DNA of 62,959 bases. Source: CBDDBX01 sp965225955 (GTDB taxonomy: Bacteria > Acidobacteriota > Aminicenantia > UBA2199). Location: assembly GCA_965225955.1 (NCBI GenBank), contig CBDDBX010000034.1, positions 1-62,959 on the forward strand. The letters run 5' to 3'. A program made the translations under genes and the position numbers. Shown here in pieces: positions 44,416-53,948 of this stretch. The notes beneath the pieces are model-generated. The model ran no database searches. It worked only from the letters and a program-made list of their open reading frames with translations, and was not told the origin of the DNA. Every line of letters starts with the position of its first letter. Position 1 is the first letter of the stretch.

Positions 44416-45957
44416 ATGGGATATCGTGAAATAAGTGTAAGAGTGCCGGCAGATTATACAGTGAAAGATCTTAAAAAAAAGATCTCCAATCAGATAAGAA
44501 CAAAAGACTTCTCTTTTAAAATAAGAAAAAAGAGTCTTGATGCCAGAAGAAAGAGCAATATATGCTGGAATATTTCTGTAGGAGTTACATCTTCAGGAAT
44601 AAAAGGAGGAGAAGCTCCGTCAGATTATCCTGTTGAGATTCCTTTTATCAATCCTGGTAAAAAGGTTGTTATCACAGGTTTTGGGCCCGCAGGTTTCTTC
44701 GCAGCCAGAGTACTGGCTCTTGCAGGCTTTGAAGTAGAAATTGCTGAGATGGGCAAAAGAGTTGATGAGCGTGCTGCCGATATATCCCGTTTTGAGTCTA
44801 CCGGAGAATTCATTAAAAACAGCAACTACCTCTTTGGTGAAGGTGGAGCTGGTACATTTTCTGATGGAAAACTTACCTCCAGAACAAAAGCCATCTCTCT
44901 TGAGAAACAGTTTATTTTCAGAACATTCTCTGACGCAGGAGCTCCAGAAGAGATAAACTATCTGGCTCACCCCCACCTTGGAAGCGATAATCTCCGTAAA
45001 ATGGCAGTTAATATGAGAAATAATCTGCTATCCCTTGGAGCAACCATAAATTTTAATACCAGTATTAACTCAATAGTTGATTCCGGAACTACGATTGAAG
45101 CTATAAGATCTGAAGATAACAGAGAGTTCAGAGGAGATTACTTCATCTTTGCAACAGGACACTCAAACTACAAACTATTCAGAATGCTTATTAACAGTGG
45201 CATTCCATTTCAATCCAAACCTTTTGCTATAGGTACCAGAGCTGAGCACCCCACAGAGCTTATTAACTGTGCCCAGTGGGGAGTAAAAGAGCTTACAGGG
45301 GTTAAAGCTGCAGAATACAGATTAACCTGCTCATCAGATATTGATAACCCGGTTTACACCTTCTGTATGTGTCCGGGAGGCAAAATTGTACCTTCTGCTC
45401 CTTTTGAAGGTTTAAATGTTGTAAACGGAATGAGTAACTATCTGCGTAACTCTCCATGGTCAAATGCAGCAGTTGTAGCAGCAGTTAAACCTGAAGAGCT
45501 GGCAGGCAGCTCAGATCCTCTTGTGATTCTTGACTGGCTGGAAAACCTTGAAAGAAGTTTCTACAATGCCACAGGAAGTTATAAAGCTCCCGCAACTCCT
45601 ATTAAAAGCCTGATTGAAAACAGAACGATCTCTATGCCTGATTCAAGTTACCCTATGGGAATTGAAGAGATGGATTTCAATAATCTGTTCCCCGCATCTG
45701 TTACTGAATCAATAAAAACCGGACTTAAATATTTCTCTCAGAAACTCTCTGGTTATGATGAAGGGCTTCTTGTGGGACTGGAGAGTAAAACATCTTCACC
45801 TATTCAGGCAGTAAGAGATAAATGCGGAAGAACTCCTGCATTCAGTAACCTCTATATCTCAGGAGAAGCTGGTGGTTTTGCCGGAGGCATAGTGAGTTCT
45901 GCTGCAGACGGCATAAAAACCGCCCTCAACATAATCGAAAGAGAGAGTGGTTACTGA
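44416..45957 (+). CDS. FAD-dependent oxidoreductase (COG2509 type)
   Basis: The 513-residue protein has an N-terminal small domain with repeated Arg/Lys (about 1-75), then a Rossmann FAD-binding motif (VVITGFGPAGFFAARVLALAG, near residue 80), YLFGEGGAGTFSDGKLTSR and the C-terminal FAD motif (NLYISGEAGGFAGGIVSSAADG). These match the COG2509/YhfW-like uncharacterised dehydrogenases. The substrate is not known. I use ATG 44416; a TTG at 44389 is in frame but lies upstream of the TATAAT box. Its stop overlaps the convergent adenylate kinase gene by seven bases. Confidence 0.88.
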   Translation: MGYREISVRVPADYTVKDLKKKISNQIRTKDFSFKIRKKSLDARRKSNICWNISVGVTSSGIKGGEAPSDYPVEIPFINPGKKVVITGFGPAGFFAARVLALAGFEVEIAEMGKRVDERAADISRFESTGEFIKNSNYLFGEGGAGTFSDGKLTSRTKAISLEKQFIFRTFSDAGAPEEINYLAHPHLGSDNLRKMAVNMRNNLLSLGATINFNTSINSIVDSGTTIEAIRSEDNREFRGDYFIFATGHSNYKLFRMLINSGIPFQSKPFAIGTRAEHPTELINCAQWGVKELTGVKAAEYRLTCSSDIDNPVYTFCMCPGGKIVPSAPFEGLNVVNGMSNYLRNSPWSNAAVVAAVKPEELAGSSDPLVILDWLENLERSFYNATGSYKAPATPIKSLIENRTISMPDSSYPMGIEEMDFNNLFPASVTESIKTGLKYFSQKLSGYDEGLLVGLESKTSSPIQAVRDKCGRTPAFSNLYISGEAGGFAGGIVSSAADGIKTALNIIERESGY

Positions 45958-47132
45958 CCACTCCCGAATGTAGTTATATCTTCAATAACCGATGACAGAT
46001 GCTCAAATACTAAATCCGCATCTCTATTGGCATCTACATCGTAACATTTACTCTGTTCTCTGTAATATGAAGCCACATGAGCTGTTTTCTCTTCATAAGC
46101 TTCAAGTCTTCTTACAATAACATCTGTATTCTCATCATAACGCCTGCCGGCTTTTGACTGCCCTCTGGCTTCAAGTCTTCTGATGGACTGCAACACAGGC
46201 ATTGAAAAATTGAGCATACATGTAACAGATGAGTTCAGTCTCCTCAGCAAGCCATCAAGAATATAGGCCTGAACAATAGTTCTGGGAAAACCTTTAAATA
46301 TGAAACCTTTTGCTTCAGGGTTCTTTTTTATTTTTCTCTCAATAAGTCTGATAGCCAGTTCGTCAGGAACAAGTTCCCCACGATCCATAGTATCTCTAAC
46401 CATTTTGCCTATTTCAGTATTCTTTTCCACCTCTTCCATAAGCATCTCACCGGTTGCGATGAATACAAGGTTGTACTTTTCCGCCAGTCTTTTAGCCTGA
46501 GCACCTTTACCTGCTCCCGGAGGGCCAAAAACCACAATATTCATCCAGTTGTCCTTCTGGGATTTCTGGATAATTGAAGTAAGCTGCTTAAATATTGAAT
46601 CAACACTACCTACTCCATTTACAGGGCTGTACTTCTCTTTCTCTTTATAGAAATCTGCAACAGGTTTTGTTTTATTACGATACTCTTCAAGTCTCAGCTT
46701 GATTACTTCTTCATTATCATCTCTTCTGTCTTCAAGATTACTTCTTTCAATGAGTCGCCTCATAAGTTCATCTTCCGGTACTTCAAGTCCCATCATACAG
46801 GCCAGAGAAGAGTTAAATTTAAGTAAAAGACCTTCCAGAATGTAGGCCTGAACTACTGTTCTGGGAAAACCATCAAAAAGAAAGCCTCTTTTATCAGGAC
46901 TGTGTTTAATCTTATTTTCAATAAGCTGAACAATCATCTCATCAGGAGCAAGTCCCCCTTTTTCTATGATACCTTTGGCAGCCATACCTATCTCTGTGCC
47001 CTCGGCAATCTCTTTTCTCAACATATCACCAGTAGCTATGTATGCGAGATTATACTTCTCCATAAGCATTCTGGACTGAGTACCTTTACCAGCTCCCGGA
47101 GGGCCAAACAGAGCAATATTGAGCATTTTCAT
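45951..47132 (-). CDS. adk: Tandem double adenylate kinase; second domain degenerate
   Basis: Adenylate kinase interconverts AMP, ADP and ATP. The 393-residue protein has two full adenylate kinase domains, about 1-195 and 197-393. Domain 1 is intact: GPPGAGKGT (10-18), Arg39 in TGDMLR, Asp87 in DGFPRT, and a short lid. Domain 2 keeps GPPGAGKG (203-210) but has Ala211 for Thr, Met232 for the AMP-binding Arg, Lys280 for the Mg-site Asp (KGFPRT) and an altered lid (RRYDEN for RRDDN). It therefore looks like a pseudo-kinase half, perhaps regulatory. GAGGTG precedes the ATG. It may be the cell's adk or an extra copy. Confidence 0.9.
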   Translation of the reverse strand: MKMLNIALFGPPGAGKGTQSRMLMEKYNLAYIATGDMLRKEIAEGTEIGMAAKGIIEKGGLAPDEMIVQLIENKIKHSPDKRGFLFDGFPRTVVQAYILEGLLLKFNSSLACMMGLEVPEDELMRRLIERSNLEDRRDDNEEVIKLRLEEYRNKTKPVADFYKEKEKYSPVNGVGSVDSIFKQLTSIIQKSQKDNWMNIVVFGPPGAGKGAQAKRLAEKYNLVFIATGEMLMEEVEKNTEIGKMVRDTMDRGELVPDELAIRLIERKIKKNPEAKGFIFKGFPRTIVQAYILDGLLRRLNSSVTCMLNFSMPVLQSIRRLEARGQSKAGRRYDENTDVIVRRLEAYEEKTAHVASYYREQSKCYDVDANRDADLVFEHLSSVIEDITTFGSGQ

Positions 47133-47196
47133 GAGTCACCTCTTTTTTACAGGATGATTCTATGTGATATCATTCCCAAAATCAACAGCTAATTAA

Positions 47197-50100
47197 CTAC
47201 TTAATAACAGAAAGTTTAATATACTCGTTCCGGATTCCCCATTTAAGATTACCCACCAGCTGATGCATATCCACACCTCTGGCAAACTTATCCAGAGCAA
47301 CCACCTGGGTAGCCCTGTTTCTGCCGGTTTTCTTTGAGAAGTAGAGTGCATTATCTGCCAGTACAACTGTCTGCTCAAATGTAAATGCTTCAGGTACTTT
47401 ATCATCGCAGGGGAAACCGACTGCCCCGGCTGAACTTGTAAGGCTTATAGTTTTCCCGCCTCCGATATCAAACCTTTTGGTTCTGATATCCTGAAGTACA
47501 CTTCCTATATAGTCATCCATATAACATCTGTGAGTTTTCTTGAGCACAACCATGAACTCTTCACCACCCCATCTGACAACGATATCATCTGAACGTACAG
47601 AACTTCTCAGAAGAGTTGAGAACTGCTGCAGAACCATATCCCCGGCTTTATGACCGTAAGTATCGTTAATCTTCTTAAAATGATCTATATCAAACATTAT
47701 AATCCCGAAGATAGCCTCTTCAGGAAGAGTTCTCCGGCTTATCTTATTTCTCAATGCATAATTTTTCAGACCAATAAACGCAGAAATTTCTGTTTCAATT
47801 ATCTCTGTCAGAAATCTTCTGTTCTGTAATCCCGTTAAAGGATCTCTTAAAGCTGCATCTTTCAGCTCTTTGGTTCTCAGGGCAACAAGACGTTCAAGTT
47901 CAACTTTGTACTGCCTCAGATTTCTTATTCTTAATCTGTATAGCAGAAATCCTGTCATCAGAATAGCCATCACCATAAACACTTTGAAAAGAACCGTCTG
48001 ATAAAAGAAGGGTTTAATCAGTATTGATACTTTCTGAAGAGTTTCCAGTCTGTCTTCTCTGTTTCTGGCTCTTACATAGAATGTATAAACTCCGGGATCA
48101 GGATTCGTATAATATGCAGTTTTTCTGCCTCCGGCTTCTACCCAGTCTTTATCATACCCTTCAAGAAAGAAAGAGTATTTCACCTCTTCGGGTTCCCGGT
48201 AACATATTGATGAGTAGTGAATTTCCATTCTTACTGCCCCTGGTGGTACAACAACAGGACCATCAATTATTGTTCCGTTATCACTATCTATGGATAGTGT
48301 TTCAAGTGTAACTCTGGAACTATTGGCAATTCTTCTGTATGACTCAGGTGTTACTTTGCAGACTCCACCGACAGTTACAAACCATAAGTTTCCTGCAGAA
48401 TCCTGCAAACCGGAACAGTGGTTGCCTCCATTGCATTCACTGTCTTTCATACCATCAGTTTCATCAAGTACAGTGCATGAAAGGCTCCCTTTACCTGTTT
48501 CCATATAGCTCATTAATCTCTCTTTATTAATGAAAAATATACCTCTGTTACAACTCATCCAGAGTTTTCCGCTATTATCTTCCACAACCTCATATATAAA
48601 ATCAGAAAAGAGTCCCTCTTCTTTTCCGGCAGAATAGAATTTGCCGTTTTTCATAAGGGTGAGCCCACTGAATGTAGATATCCACAGCTCCCCATCTCTA
48701 CCGTGAGAAATTGATAGTATTACATTATCTGCAATACCATTGCTGGTATTATATGAGGTGAATTTACCATCGGAGTAGCAGTTAAGACCACCATCAGTAG
48801 CCAGCCACAATTTCCCGTCTTTCCAGATTATCCGTCTTATGCCATTATTTGTAAGCCCGCTCTCTACTGTATAGTTTTTAAAAGTCCCCTTTTTATAAAG
48901 CGAAACTCCACCCTGCGTGCCAATCCATATATTTCCGTCATCATCTTCTGCAAAAGCTTTTACTACATTATGCACAAGGCCGTCTTTCATAGTAATACGC
49001 TTGGTTCTGCCATTACTTACCAGATAGATACCTGCTTCTGTACCAATCCAGATATCACCTTTGCTGCTTTTAAATATTGCTCTTATAAAAATGTTGGCAA
49101 CATCTTTAAGTGAACCTGTTACCTTGCCATTTCTGATTACTGATACTCCATGTCTTGTACCAACCCAGAGCTCACCATCTTTTACTTCACAAAGAGCCCA
49201 TGTTGAATCGTCAGCCAGTCCTTCCTCAGAAGAGATGTTGTAAACATTACCCCGATAGAACATTTTGAGCCCATCTCCTGATCCTATCCAGTAGTTTCCT
49301 TCTCTGTCTTTATGGACATCCCATACAGTACGCTCTCCCATTTTTTTAAGATGGGTACTGTAAACAAAATTATCTCCGGACAGAATACTGGCTCCTCTTT
49401 CTGTACCTACAACAATTTCATCTCCATCACTGCTTATTTCAAAGGATGTTACAATATTATCTGCAAGCCCATCACTATGGGTAAATGTTTTAACTCTACT
49501 ATTCTTATCTATAATACTCAGACCATTTCTGGTACCTGCAATGATCCTTCCTCTTCTGTCAACACCAACTGCCTGAACAATATTACTCTTCAACCCCGAA
49601 GCTTTATCTATTGCTCTGACAATGTTCATTTCTCTGTTAATAATCAGAATACCTTTTTCAGTTGCTGCCAGCAGTCTCTTCTCTCTGTCAAAAGTGATAT
49701 CATTAAAACGGATTCTATTATATGGTGCTGGTAGAACTATTTCAGAAACATCCTGCCTGTATACCCTGAAAAGTCCCCTCTGGGTTGCCAGAAAGATCTC
49801 TCCATCTTCACCTTCTGTCATTCCTCTTATAATATCACTCTTAAGTTCAGAGTTATTACTGTTGAATTTTTTTATACTATTCCTGAAGAGCCGTATCAGA
49901 CCGTTTCCGAAAGTCCCTACCCATATTGCCCCTATACTATCCTGAAATAGTTTGAACACATACTGCTTACCTATAGTTTCATTAAAATATAAAAATTCTT
50001 CCCCATCAAAGCGGGCGACACCTTCCTGTGTACCGATCCAGAGATAACCATCTCTGTCCTGCATAATATTGTGCACTGTTCTCTGGGGCAATCCGTTCTT

Positions 50101-50217
50101 CGAAGTCCACTTTTTAATAACCGGACTTCTGTCAACACTTTCAGAATAATCAGCCTGCAGACAAAAAGTGAGCAGTGGCAAAAGTATCGACAGTAATACA
50201 CCTGATGTTTTCTTCAT
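47197..50217 (-). CDS. Periplasmic two-component-type propeller sensor with GGDEF diguanylate cyclase
   Basis: The 1006-residue protein has a signal peptide, then about 650 residues of Reg_prop repeats (DRDGYLWIGTQEG, DDGNIWIGTQGGV) forming two beta-propellers, a Y_Y_Y domain (about 660-745; YSFFLEGYDKDWVEAG), one membrane helix (about 755-775), a coiled linker and a C-terminal GGDEF domain with RWGGEEF. The product inhibition site RSDD lies five residues before GGEEF. It should make cyclic di-GMP in response to a periplasmic ligand. Usual partners of such propellers are a histidine kinase; here the output is GGDEF. Confidence 0.93.
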   Translation of the reverse strand: MKKTSGVLLSILLPLLTFCLQADYSESVDRSPVIKKWTSKNGLPQRTVHNIMQDRDGYLWIGTQEGVARFDGEEFLYFNETIGKQYVFKLFQDSIGAIWVGTFGNGLIRLFRNSIKKFNSNNSELKSDIIRGMTEGEDGEIFLATQRGLFRVYRQDVSEIVLPAPYNRIRFNDITFDREKRLLAATEKGILIINREMNIVRAIDKASGLKSNIVQAVGVDRRGRIIAGTRNGLSIIDKNSRVKTFTHSDGLADNIVTSFEISSDGDEIVVGTERGASILSGDNFVYSTHLKKMGERTVWDVHKDREGNYWIGSGDGLKMFYRGNVYNISSEEGLADDSTWALCEVKDGELWVGTRHGVSVIRNGKVTGSLKDVANIFIRAIFKSSKGDIWIGTEAGIYLVSNGRTKRITMKDGLVHNVVKAFAEDDDGNIWIGTQGGVSLYKKGTFKNYTVESGLTNNGIRRIIWKDGKLWLATDGGLNCYSDGKFTSYNTSNGIADNVILSISHGRDGELWISTFSGLTLMKNGKFYSAGKEEGLFSDFIYEVVEDNSGKLWMSCNRGIFFINKERLMSYMETGKGSLSCTVLDETDGMKDSECNGGNHCSGLQDSAGNLWFVTVGGVCKVTPESYRRIANSSRVTLETLSIDSDNGTIIDGPVVVPPGAVRMEIHYSSICYREPEEVKYSFFLEGYDKDWVEAGGRKTAYYTNPDPGVYTFYVRARNREDRLETLQKVSILIKPFFYQTVLFKVFMVMAILMTGFLLYRLRIRNLRQYKVELERLVALRTKELKDAALRDPLTGLQNRRFLTEIIETEISAFIGLKNYALRNKISRRTLPEEAIFGIIMFDIDHFKKINDTYGHKAGDMVLQQFSTLLRSSVRSDDIVVRWGGEEFMVVLKKTHRCYMDDYIGSVLQDIRTKRFDIGGGKTISLTSSAGAVGFPCDDKVPEAFTFEQTVVLADNALYFSKKTGRNRATQVVALDKFARGVDMHQLVGNLKWGIRNEYIKLSVIK

Positions 50218-50449
50218 TACGTTCCTCTTAAACTGTTTCTGATCACCAATTAACCATATTATAATAATTAGGTAAATCTATCAATCCCCGGATATAGCTC
50301 TTTATCCCAATATTATTGTGCTCCGGGAGATATGGAGTTTATATGATGACTTTTTTCCTATTCTGGGATACCATTTATATTGACAGTTATGAGATTATAA
50401 AACGGATAATTGTTAAAAGTTAACAAATATGTTAATATGGAGAATGCAA

Positions 50450-51568
50450 ATGAATAATCTGAAAAAAGCTTTTAATACTCTGGTTGTTCTTCTTTTATCA
50501 ACCTCACTACCCCTTCTCTCATCTTCAGGTTTTGAACAACTATCAAAGGAGTACACAAGAATAATAAGAAGCTGGCAGAAACACCCTGTAGCAAAGAGAA
50601 GTGAATATAGAGCAAACAGAGACAAAGCTCTTAACCTGCTTCTGAAAAAACTTGACAGCACCCCCCCTCATCTTCTTCTGAAAACAAGAGTTCTGCTTCA
50701 TCTGAACAAAACAGGAGATATTACCGGGAATCTTAAAAAGGTTGCTGAACAGGATAAGGAAAAATTCTATAGTAATGACATTAATATTCTTGCAGCGATA
50801 TATAATATAAAAAAATCCAGATATTCAGCAGCAGAAAAGAATCTGTCAATGCTTTCTGCAGCATACACCAAAGGGAGTGATTACTATTCCGTATGCCTGG
50901 CTCTTGCTCTTAAAAGTAAATCTGTTGATTCACGCATAAAGTATGGCAAAGAACTCCTTAATGCCGGAACTGCGTTCAATATCAGCATAGAGAAGAAAGC
51001 TGCTTTTAAGGAATTTCTGGGAGAGCTCTATTTTTTCAAAGGTATGAAGGATAAAGCTTCAGAACTACTAAATAAAGACACCATGAAAACATTTCAGCTT
51101 CAGGGCAGTGAAGCTCCGGTGCTGAAACCCCGGAAGTGGTATCCTTCAACTCCGGTATTTGGGAACTTCAAAAACCGTATAACAGTTCTTCATTTCTGGA
51201 ATCCATCTTCAGACAACAATACAGAATCACTTAAACAGCTTAGCCGTATGACCCGGGGTAATAAAGATATAAATGTAACATGTATAAGCAGAATAAAAGG
51301 GAGAGACCTTTCAGGAACTATAACTTCAAATCCTTCAGATGAGATTAAGGAGATTAAAGAGAAGTATTCCTCCCAATTTCCTTCAATGAAATTTCATGCT
51401 TCCCTTAATGGCATCATATTTTCAGATTTCAGTGTGAAAAAATTACCGGTAACAATTATAATCGATAAAGCAGGTAAAATTGATGTAGTAACATCAGGCA
51501 GCATTCCTGCTGAAGAAATCAATAAAAGAATAGGTAAATTATCAGAGGTAAAATATGGAACAAATTAA
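50450..51568 (+). CDS. Secreted thioredoxin-fold protein lacking the active-site cysteines
   Basis: The 372-residue protein has a signal peptide (MNNLKKAFNTLVVLLLSTSL), a helical TPR-like middle (about 30-200) and a C-terminal TlpA/thioredoxin-like domain (about 230-365). Where TlpA proteins have FWATWCxPC this one has FWNPSSDNN, so it cannot do thiol exchange. The cis-Pro loop is kept (KLPVTIIID). I start at ATG 50450, eight bases from GGAG. A TTGACA (50380-50385) lies upstream with a weak -10. It overlaps the thioredoxin gene by 14 bases. Confidence 0.78.
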   Translation: MNNLKKAFNTLVVLLLSTSLPLLSSSGFEQLSKEYTRIIRSWQKHPVAKRSEYRANRDKALNLLLKKLDSTPPHLLLKTRVLLHLNKTGDITGNLKKVAEQDKEKFYSNDINILAAIYNIKKSRYSAAEKNLSMLSAAYTKGSDYYSVCLALALKSKSVDSRIKYGKELLNAGTAFNISIEKKAAFKEFLGELYFFKGMKDKASELLNKDTMKTFQLQGSEAPVLKPRKWYPSTPVFGNFKNRITVLHFWNPSSDNNTESLKQLSRMTRGNKDINVTCISRIKGRDLSGTITSNPSDEIKEIKEKYSSQFPSMKFHASLNGIIFSDFSVKKLPVTIIIDKAGKIDVVTSGSIPAEEINKRIGKLSEVKYGTN

Positions 51569-51872
51569 ATTTAACGAAATTGACGAAAAACTATCAGCAT
51601 CAGAGTACGTTTTACTGGACTTCAGTTCTCCTGGTTGTGGTCCATGCAAAAAAATGCCACAGTTCATAACTGAACTTCTTGAAGAAGAAGAGATTAAGGA
51701 CAAAGATATTAAAGCATGGGAAATTAATATAGCAGAAACACCTGAAGCAGCTCAGAAATTCATGGTAATGGGTGTTCCTACTCTTATTATCTTTAAAGAT
51801 GGTAAAGAGATAGACAGACACATGGGATCTGTTCCCAAGAAAGCCAAAATCGTAAAGAAAATAGTAAAATAA
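51555..51872 (+). CDS. Thioredoxin
   Basis: The 105-residue cytoplasmic-looking protein has the thioredoxin fold with active site CGPCK in DFSSPGCGPCKKMPQF and the cis-Pro in MVMGVPTLIIFKDG. It has no signal peptide. It is translationally coupled to the upstream thioredoxin-fold protein that has lost its cysteines. A palindrome (51889-51908) follows. Confidence 0.93.
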   Translation: MEQIKFNEIDEKLSASEYVLLDFSSPGCGPCKKMPQFITELLEEEEIKDKDIKAWEINIAETPEAAQKFMVMGVPTLIIFKDGKEIDRHMGSVPKKAKIVKKIVK

Positions 51873-51888
51873 GAACTATCTTATGTAG

Positions 51889-51908
51889 GGGTCAGGCATG
51901 CCTGACCC
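51889..51908. terminator. Perfect 20-bp palindrome between convergent genes (GTAGGG family)
   Basis: GGGTCAGGCATGCCTGACCC is its own reverse complement, preceded by TGTA. It lies between the convergent thioredoxin and tsaE genes and shares the core GGCATGCC and the GTAGGG flank with 40769-40788. Confidence 0.7.
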
Positions 51909-51921
51909 ATTAAATCTTCGA

Positions 51922-52410
51922 TTAACCAACGGGCACACCAGGTGCCTCTGCGTCTTTCAGGCCATCTATTATATACTCAAGTTTTGTGTCTATTATAATT
52001 TCTCTTTTATTGAAATCCGTCTCATCTATTACAATTTCAATATTAACAGCGTTTTCCAATGTTCCATAAGAGCTGTCTGCATACTGCGCCCACTCTACAA
52101 CTGCAACACCTTCGTCGATAACTTCATCAAGCTCAGGAAGAATATGACCTTTCTGGTCTCCCATACGATAGAGATCAAAATGGTAAAGCACTTCCCGGCC
52201 ACTGTATCTGTTCATTATAGTAAATGTGGGACTTACAACCTCTTCCGGTTCTATACCAAGCCCTGTAGCTACACTTTTGGTAAAAAGGGTTTTGCCTGCT
52301 CCGAGATCCCCGGCAATAAGTATCACCTCACTACCTTTAAGCAGCTTTCCAAAGCAGCCTGCAATTTTGCCTGTTGATTCAGGGCTATCAGATTTTAATT
52401 TTAAATTCAT
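51922..52410 (-). CDS. tsaE: tRNA threonylcarbamoyladenosine biosynthesis ATPase TsaE
   Basis: TsaE is the ATPase of the TsaBDE complex that adds t6A to tRNA position 37. The 162-residue protein has the P-loop GDLGAGKTLFTKSVATGLG, the family motif SPTFTIMNRYSG and HFDLYRMGD, then EWAQYA. Its start overlaps the end of nnrDE by 23 bases. The nnr-tsaE order is common among bacteria. Confidence 0.95.
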   Translation of the reverse strand: MNLKLKSDSPESTGKIAGCFGKLLKGSEVILIAGDLGAGKTLFTKSVATGLGIEPEEVVSPTFTIMNRYSGREVLYHFDLYRMGDQKGHILPELDEVIDEGVAVVEWAQYADSSYGTLENAVNIEIVIDETDFNKREIIIDTKLEYIIDGLKDAEAPGVPVG

Positions 52411-53932
52411 CTTCCTTCAGAAATGCTTCAGACAGATTATTCAGAATATCTGTAGCTGTAAGCCCTTCCACTCCTTTAGTTTCAAGACCTATATCTCCGG
52501 CATATCCGTGCATAAAAACGGCTCGTTTAACTATTTCTCCAAGATTGTCAGCAGTTCCATACCTGGCAACCATTCCGGCAATAACTCCTGCCAGTACATC
52601 CCCACTTCCAGCTGTAGCCATTCCGGGATTTCCTGTAGAGTTCAGGGAAACAGTTCCATCAGGCATTGCAACAACAGTATGGTGACCTTTCAATACAAGT
52701 ATTACACAATATTTACGGGCAAAATCCCTTGCGAGTCCTATTCTGTTCTTTCTTATCTCGCTACTATCAACTCCCAGCAACCTGCTGAATTCACCAGGAT
52801 GCGGAGTAAGAATAATTCTTCCCGGAGCATGTTGCAGAAAATCTTTACAGTTTGCAAGTGCATTAAGTCCATCTGCATCTATTACAAGAACATTCTCCGT
52901 TCTGGTAATCGCAGCTGACAGAAGATCAAAGGTATTTACTCCTGTACCCAGTCCAGGACCAATCAGAGTGACTGTGGAAAAATCTGCATCATCAAACAGC
53001 TCTTTTGCCGAACTGTATCTTTTTATCATTAATTCCGGATAACGACTAACAACATCACTACTCTGCTCTTTACTCAGAGCAGCTGTACAGAGTCCTGCAC
53101 CACTCTTAAGAGCTGCTGCAGAACAGAGAATTCCTGCTCCGGGTTTATCCGGTGAACCAGCAATAGTCAGTACATGGCCAAAACTCCCTTTATGGGAATC
53201 CACTGCCACTCTATCTCCAACTGAACCGAAAGCAGAAGGTGTTATCATAGTTGTACATCCTGATCTCAGATACTGGTCAGGAAGTCCTATATCAACAACC
53301 TCTATTTTACCGCAGAACTGATTACCATCAGGATAAATGTGAGCCACTTTAAGGTGCTGGAAAGTAACCGTTATATCTGCATATATATGAGTACCTTCTT
53401 CAGGCAGAAACTGATCAGAAAGCCCTGATGGAATATCAACGGAAACAACTGTTGCCTCTGATCTGTTTATCAGTTCAATAGTCTCTTCAAACAGCCCCTC
53501 TTTTACAGGTTTACTCATACCTGTTCCAAAGAGAGCGTCAACTATTATAAGCTCCCGCCCTTTACACCCGATGATAAAGTTCTCCAGTTCCGTTGTTGAT
53601 TTACAACTCTCTACAGACATTCCCAGTTTCCTGAGAATATTGTAATTAATTGAGGGGTCTGTTTTCAGTTTATCAGGTTCCCCAATTATGAAAGTGCGGG
53701 ATTCATATCCCATCTGATGTAGTATTCTGGAACAGGCCAGTCCATCCCCGCCGTTATTACCTGTACCGGCAACAACAGCTACCAGTGGATACTTTTCCGG
53801 TGGCAGGTCTCTTTTAATTACAGATGCAGTTGCTCTGGAGGCATTCTCCATAAGTACAATAGATGGAATACCTCCTTCATTAATGGACAATCTGTCCAGT
53901 GCCTGCATCTCTTCAGAATATAGAACTTTCAT
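52388..53932 (-). CDS. nnr: Bifunctional NAD(P)H-hydrate repair enzyme (epimerase/dehydratase)
   Basis: The enzyme repairs hydrated NADH and NADPH. The N-terminal epimerase domain (about 1-215) shows GTGNNGGDGLACSRIL and DALFGTGM; the C-terminal dehydratase domain (about 230-510) shows the SKGSFGHV-like nucleotide region (SHKGSFGHVLTIAGSPDKPGA split), LTPHPGEFSRL and TAGSGDVLAGVIAG. The 514-residue length is normal. It lies between the large charged protein upstream and tsaE downstream, overlapping the latter. Confidence 0.95.
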   Translation of the reverse strand: MKVLYSEEMQALDRLSINEGGIPSIVLMENASRATASVIKRDLPPEKYPLVAVVAGTGNNGGDGLACSRILHQMGYESRTFIIGEPDKLKTDPSINYNILRKLGMSVESCKSTTELENFIIGCKGRELIIVDALFGTGMSKPVKEGLFEETIELINRSEATVVSVDIPSGLSDQFLPEEGTHIYADITVTFQHLKVAHIYPDGNQFCGKIEVVDIGLPDQYLRSGCTTMITPSAFGSVGDRVAVDSHKGSFGHVLTIAGSPDKPGAGILCSAAALKSGAGLCTAALSKEQSSDVVSRYPELMIKRYSSAKELFDDADFSTVTLIGPGLGTGVNTFDLLSAAITRTENVLVIDADGLNALANCKDFLQHAPGRIILTPHPGEFSRLLGVDSSEIRKNRIGLARDFARKYCVILVLKGHHTVVAMPDGTVSLNSTGNPGMATAGSGDVLAGVIAGMVARYGTADNLGEIVKRAVFMHGYAGDIGLETKGVEGLTATDILNNLSEAFLKEDEFKIKI

Positions 53933-53948
53933 GTAACTTATTTATTAC

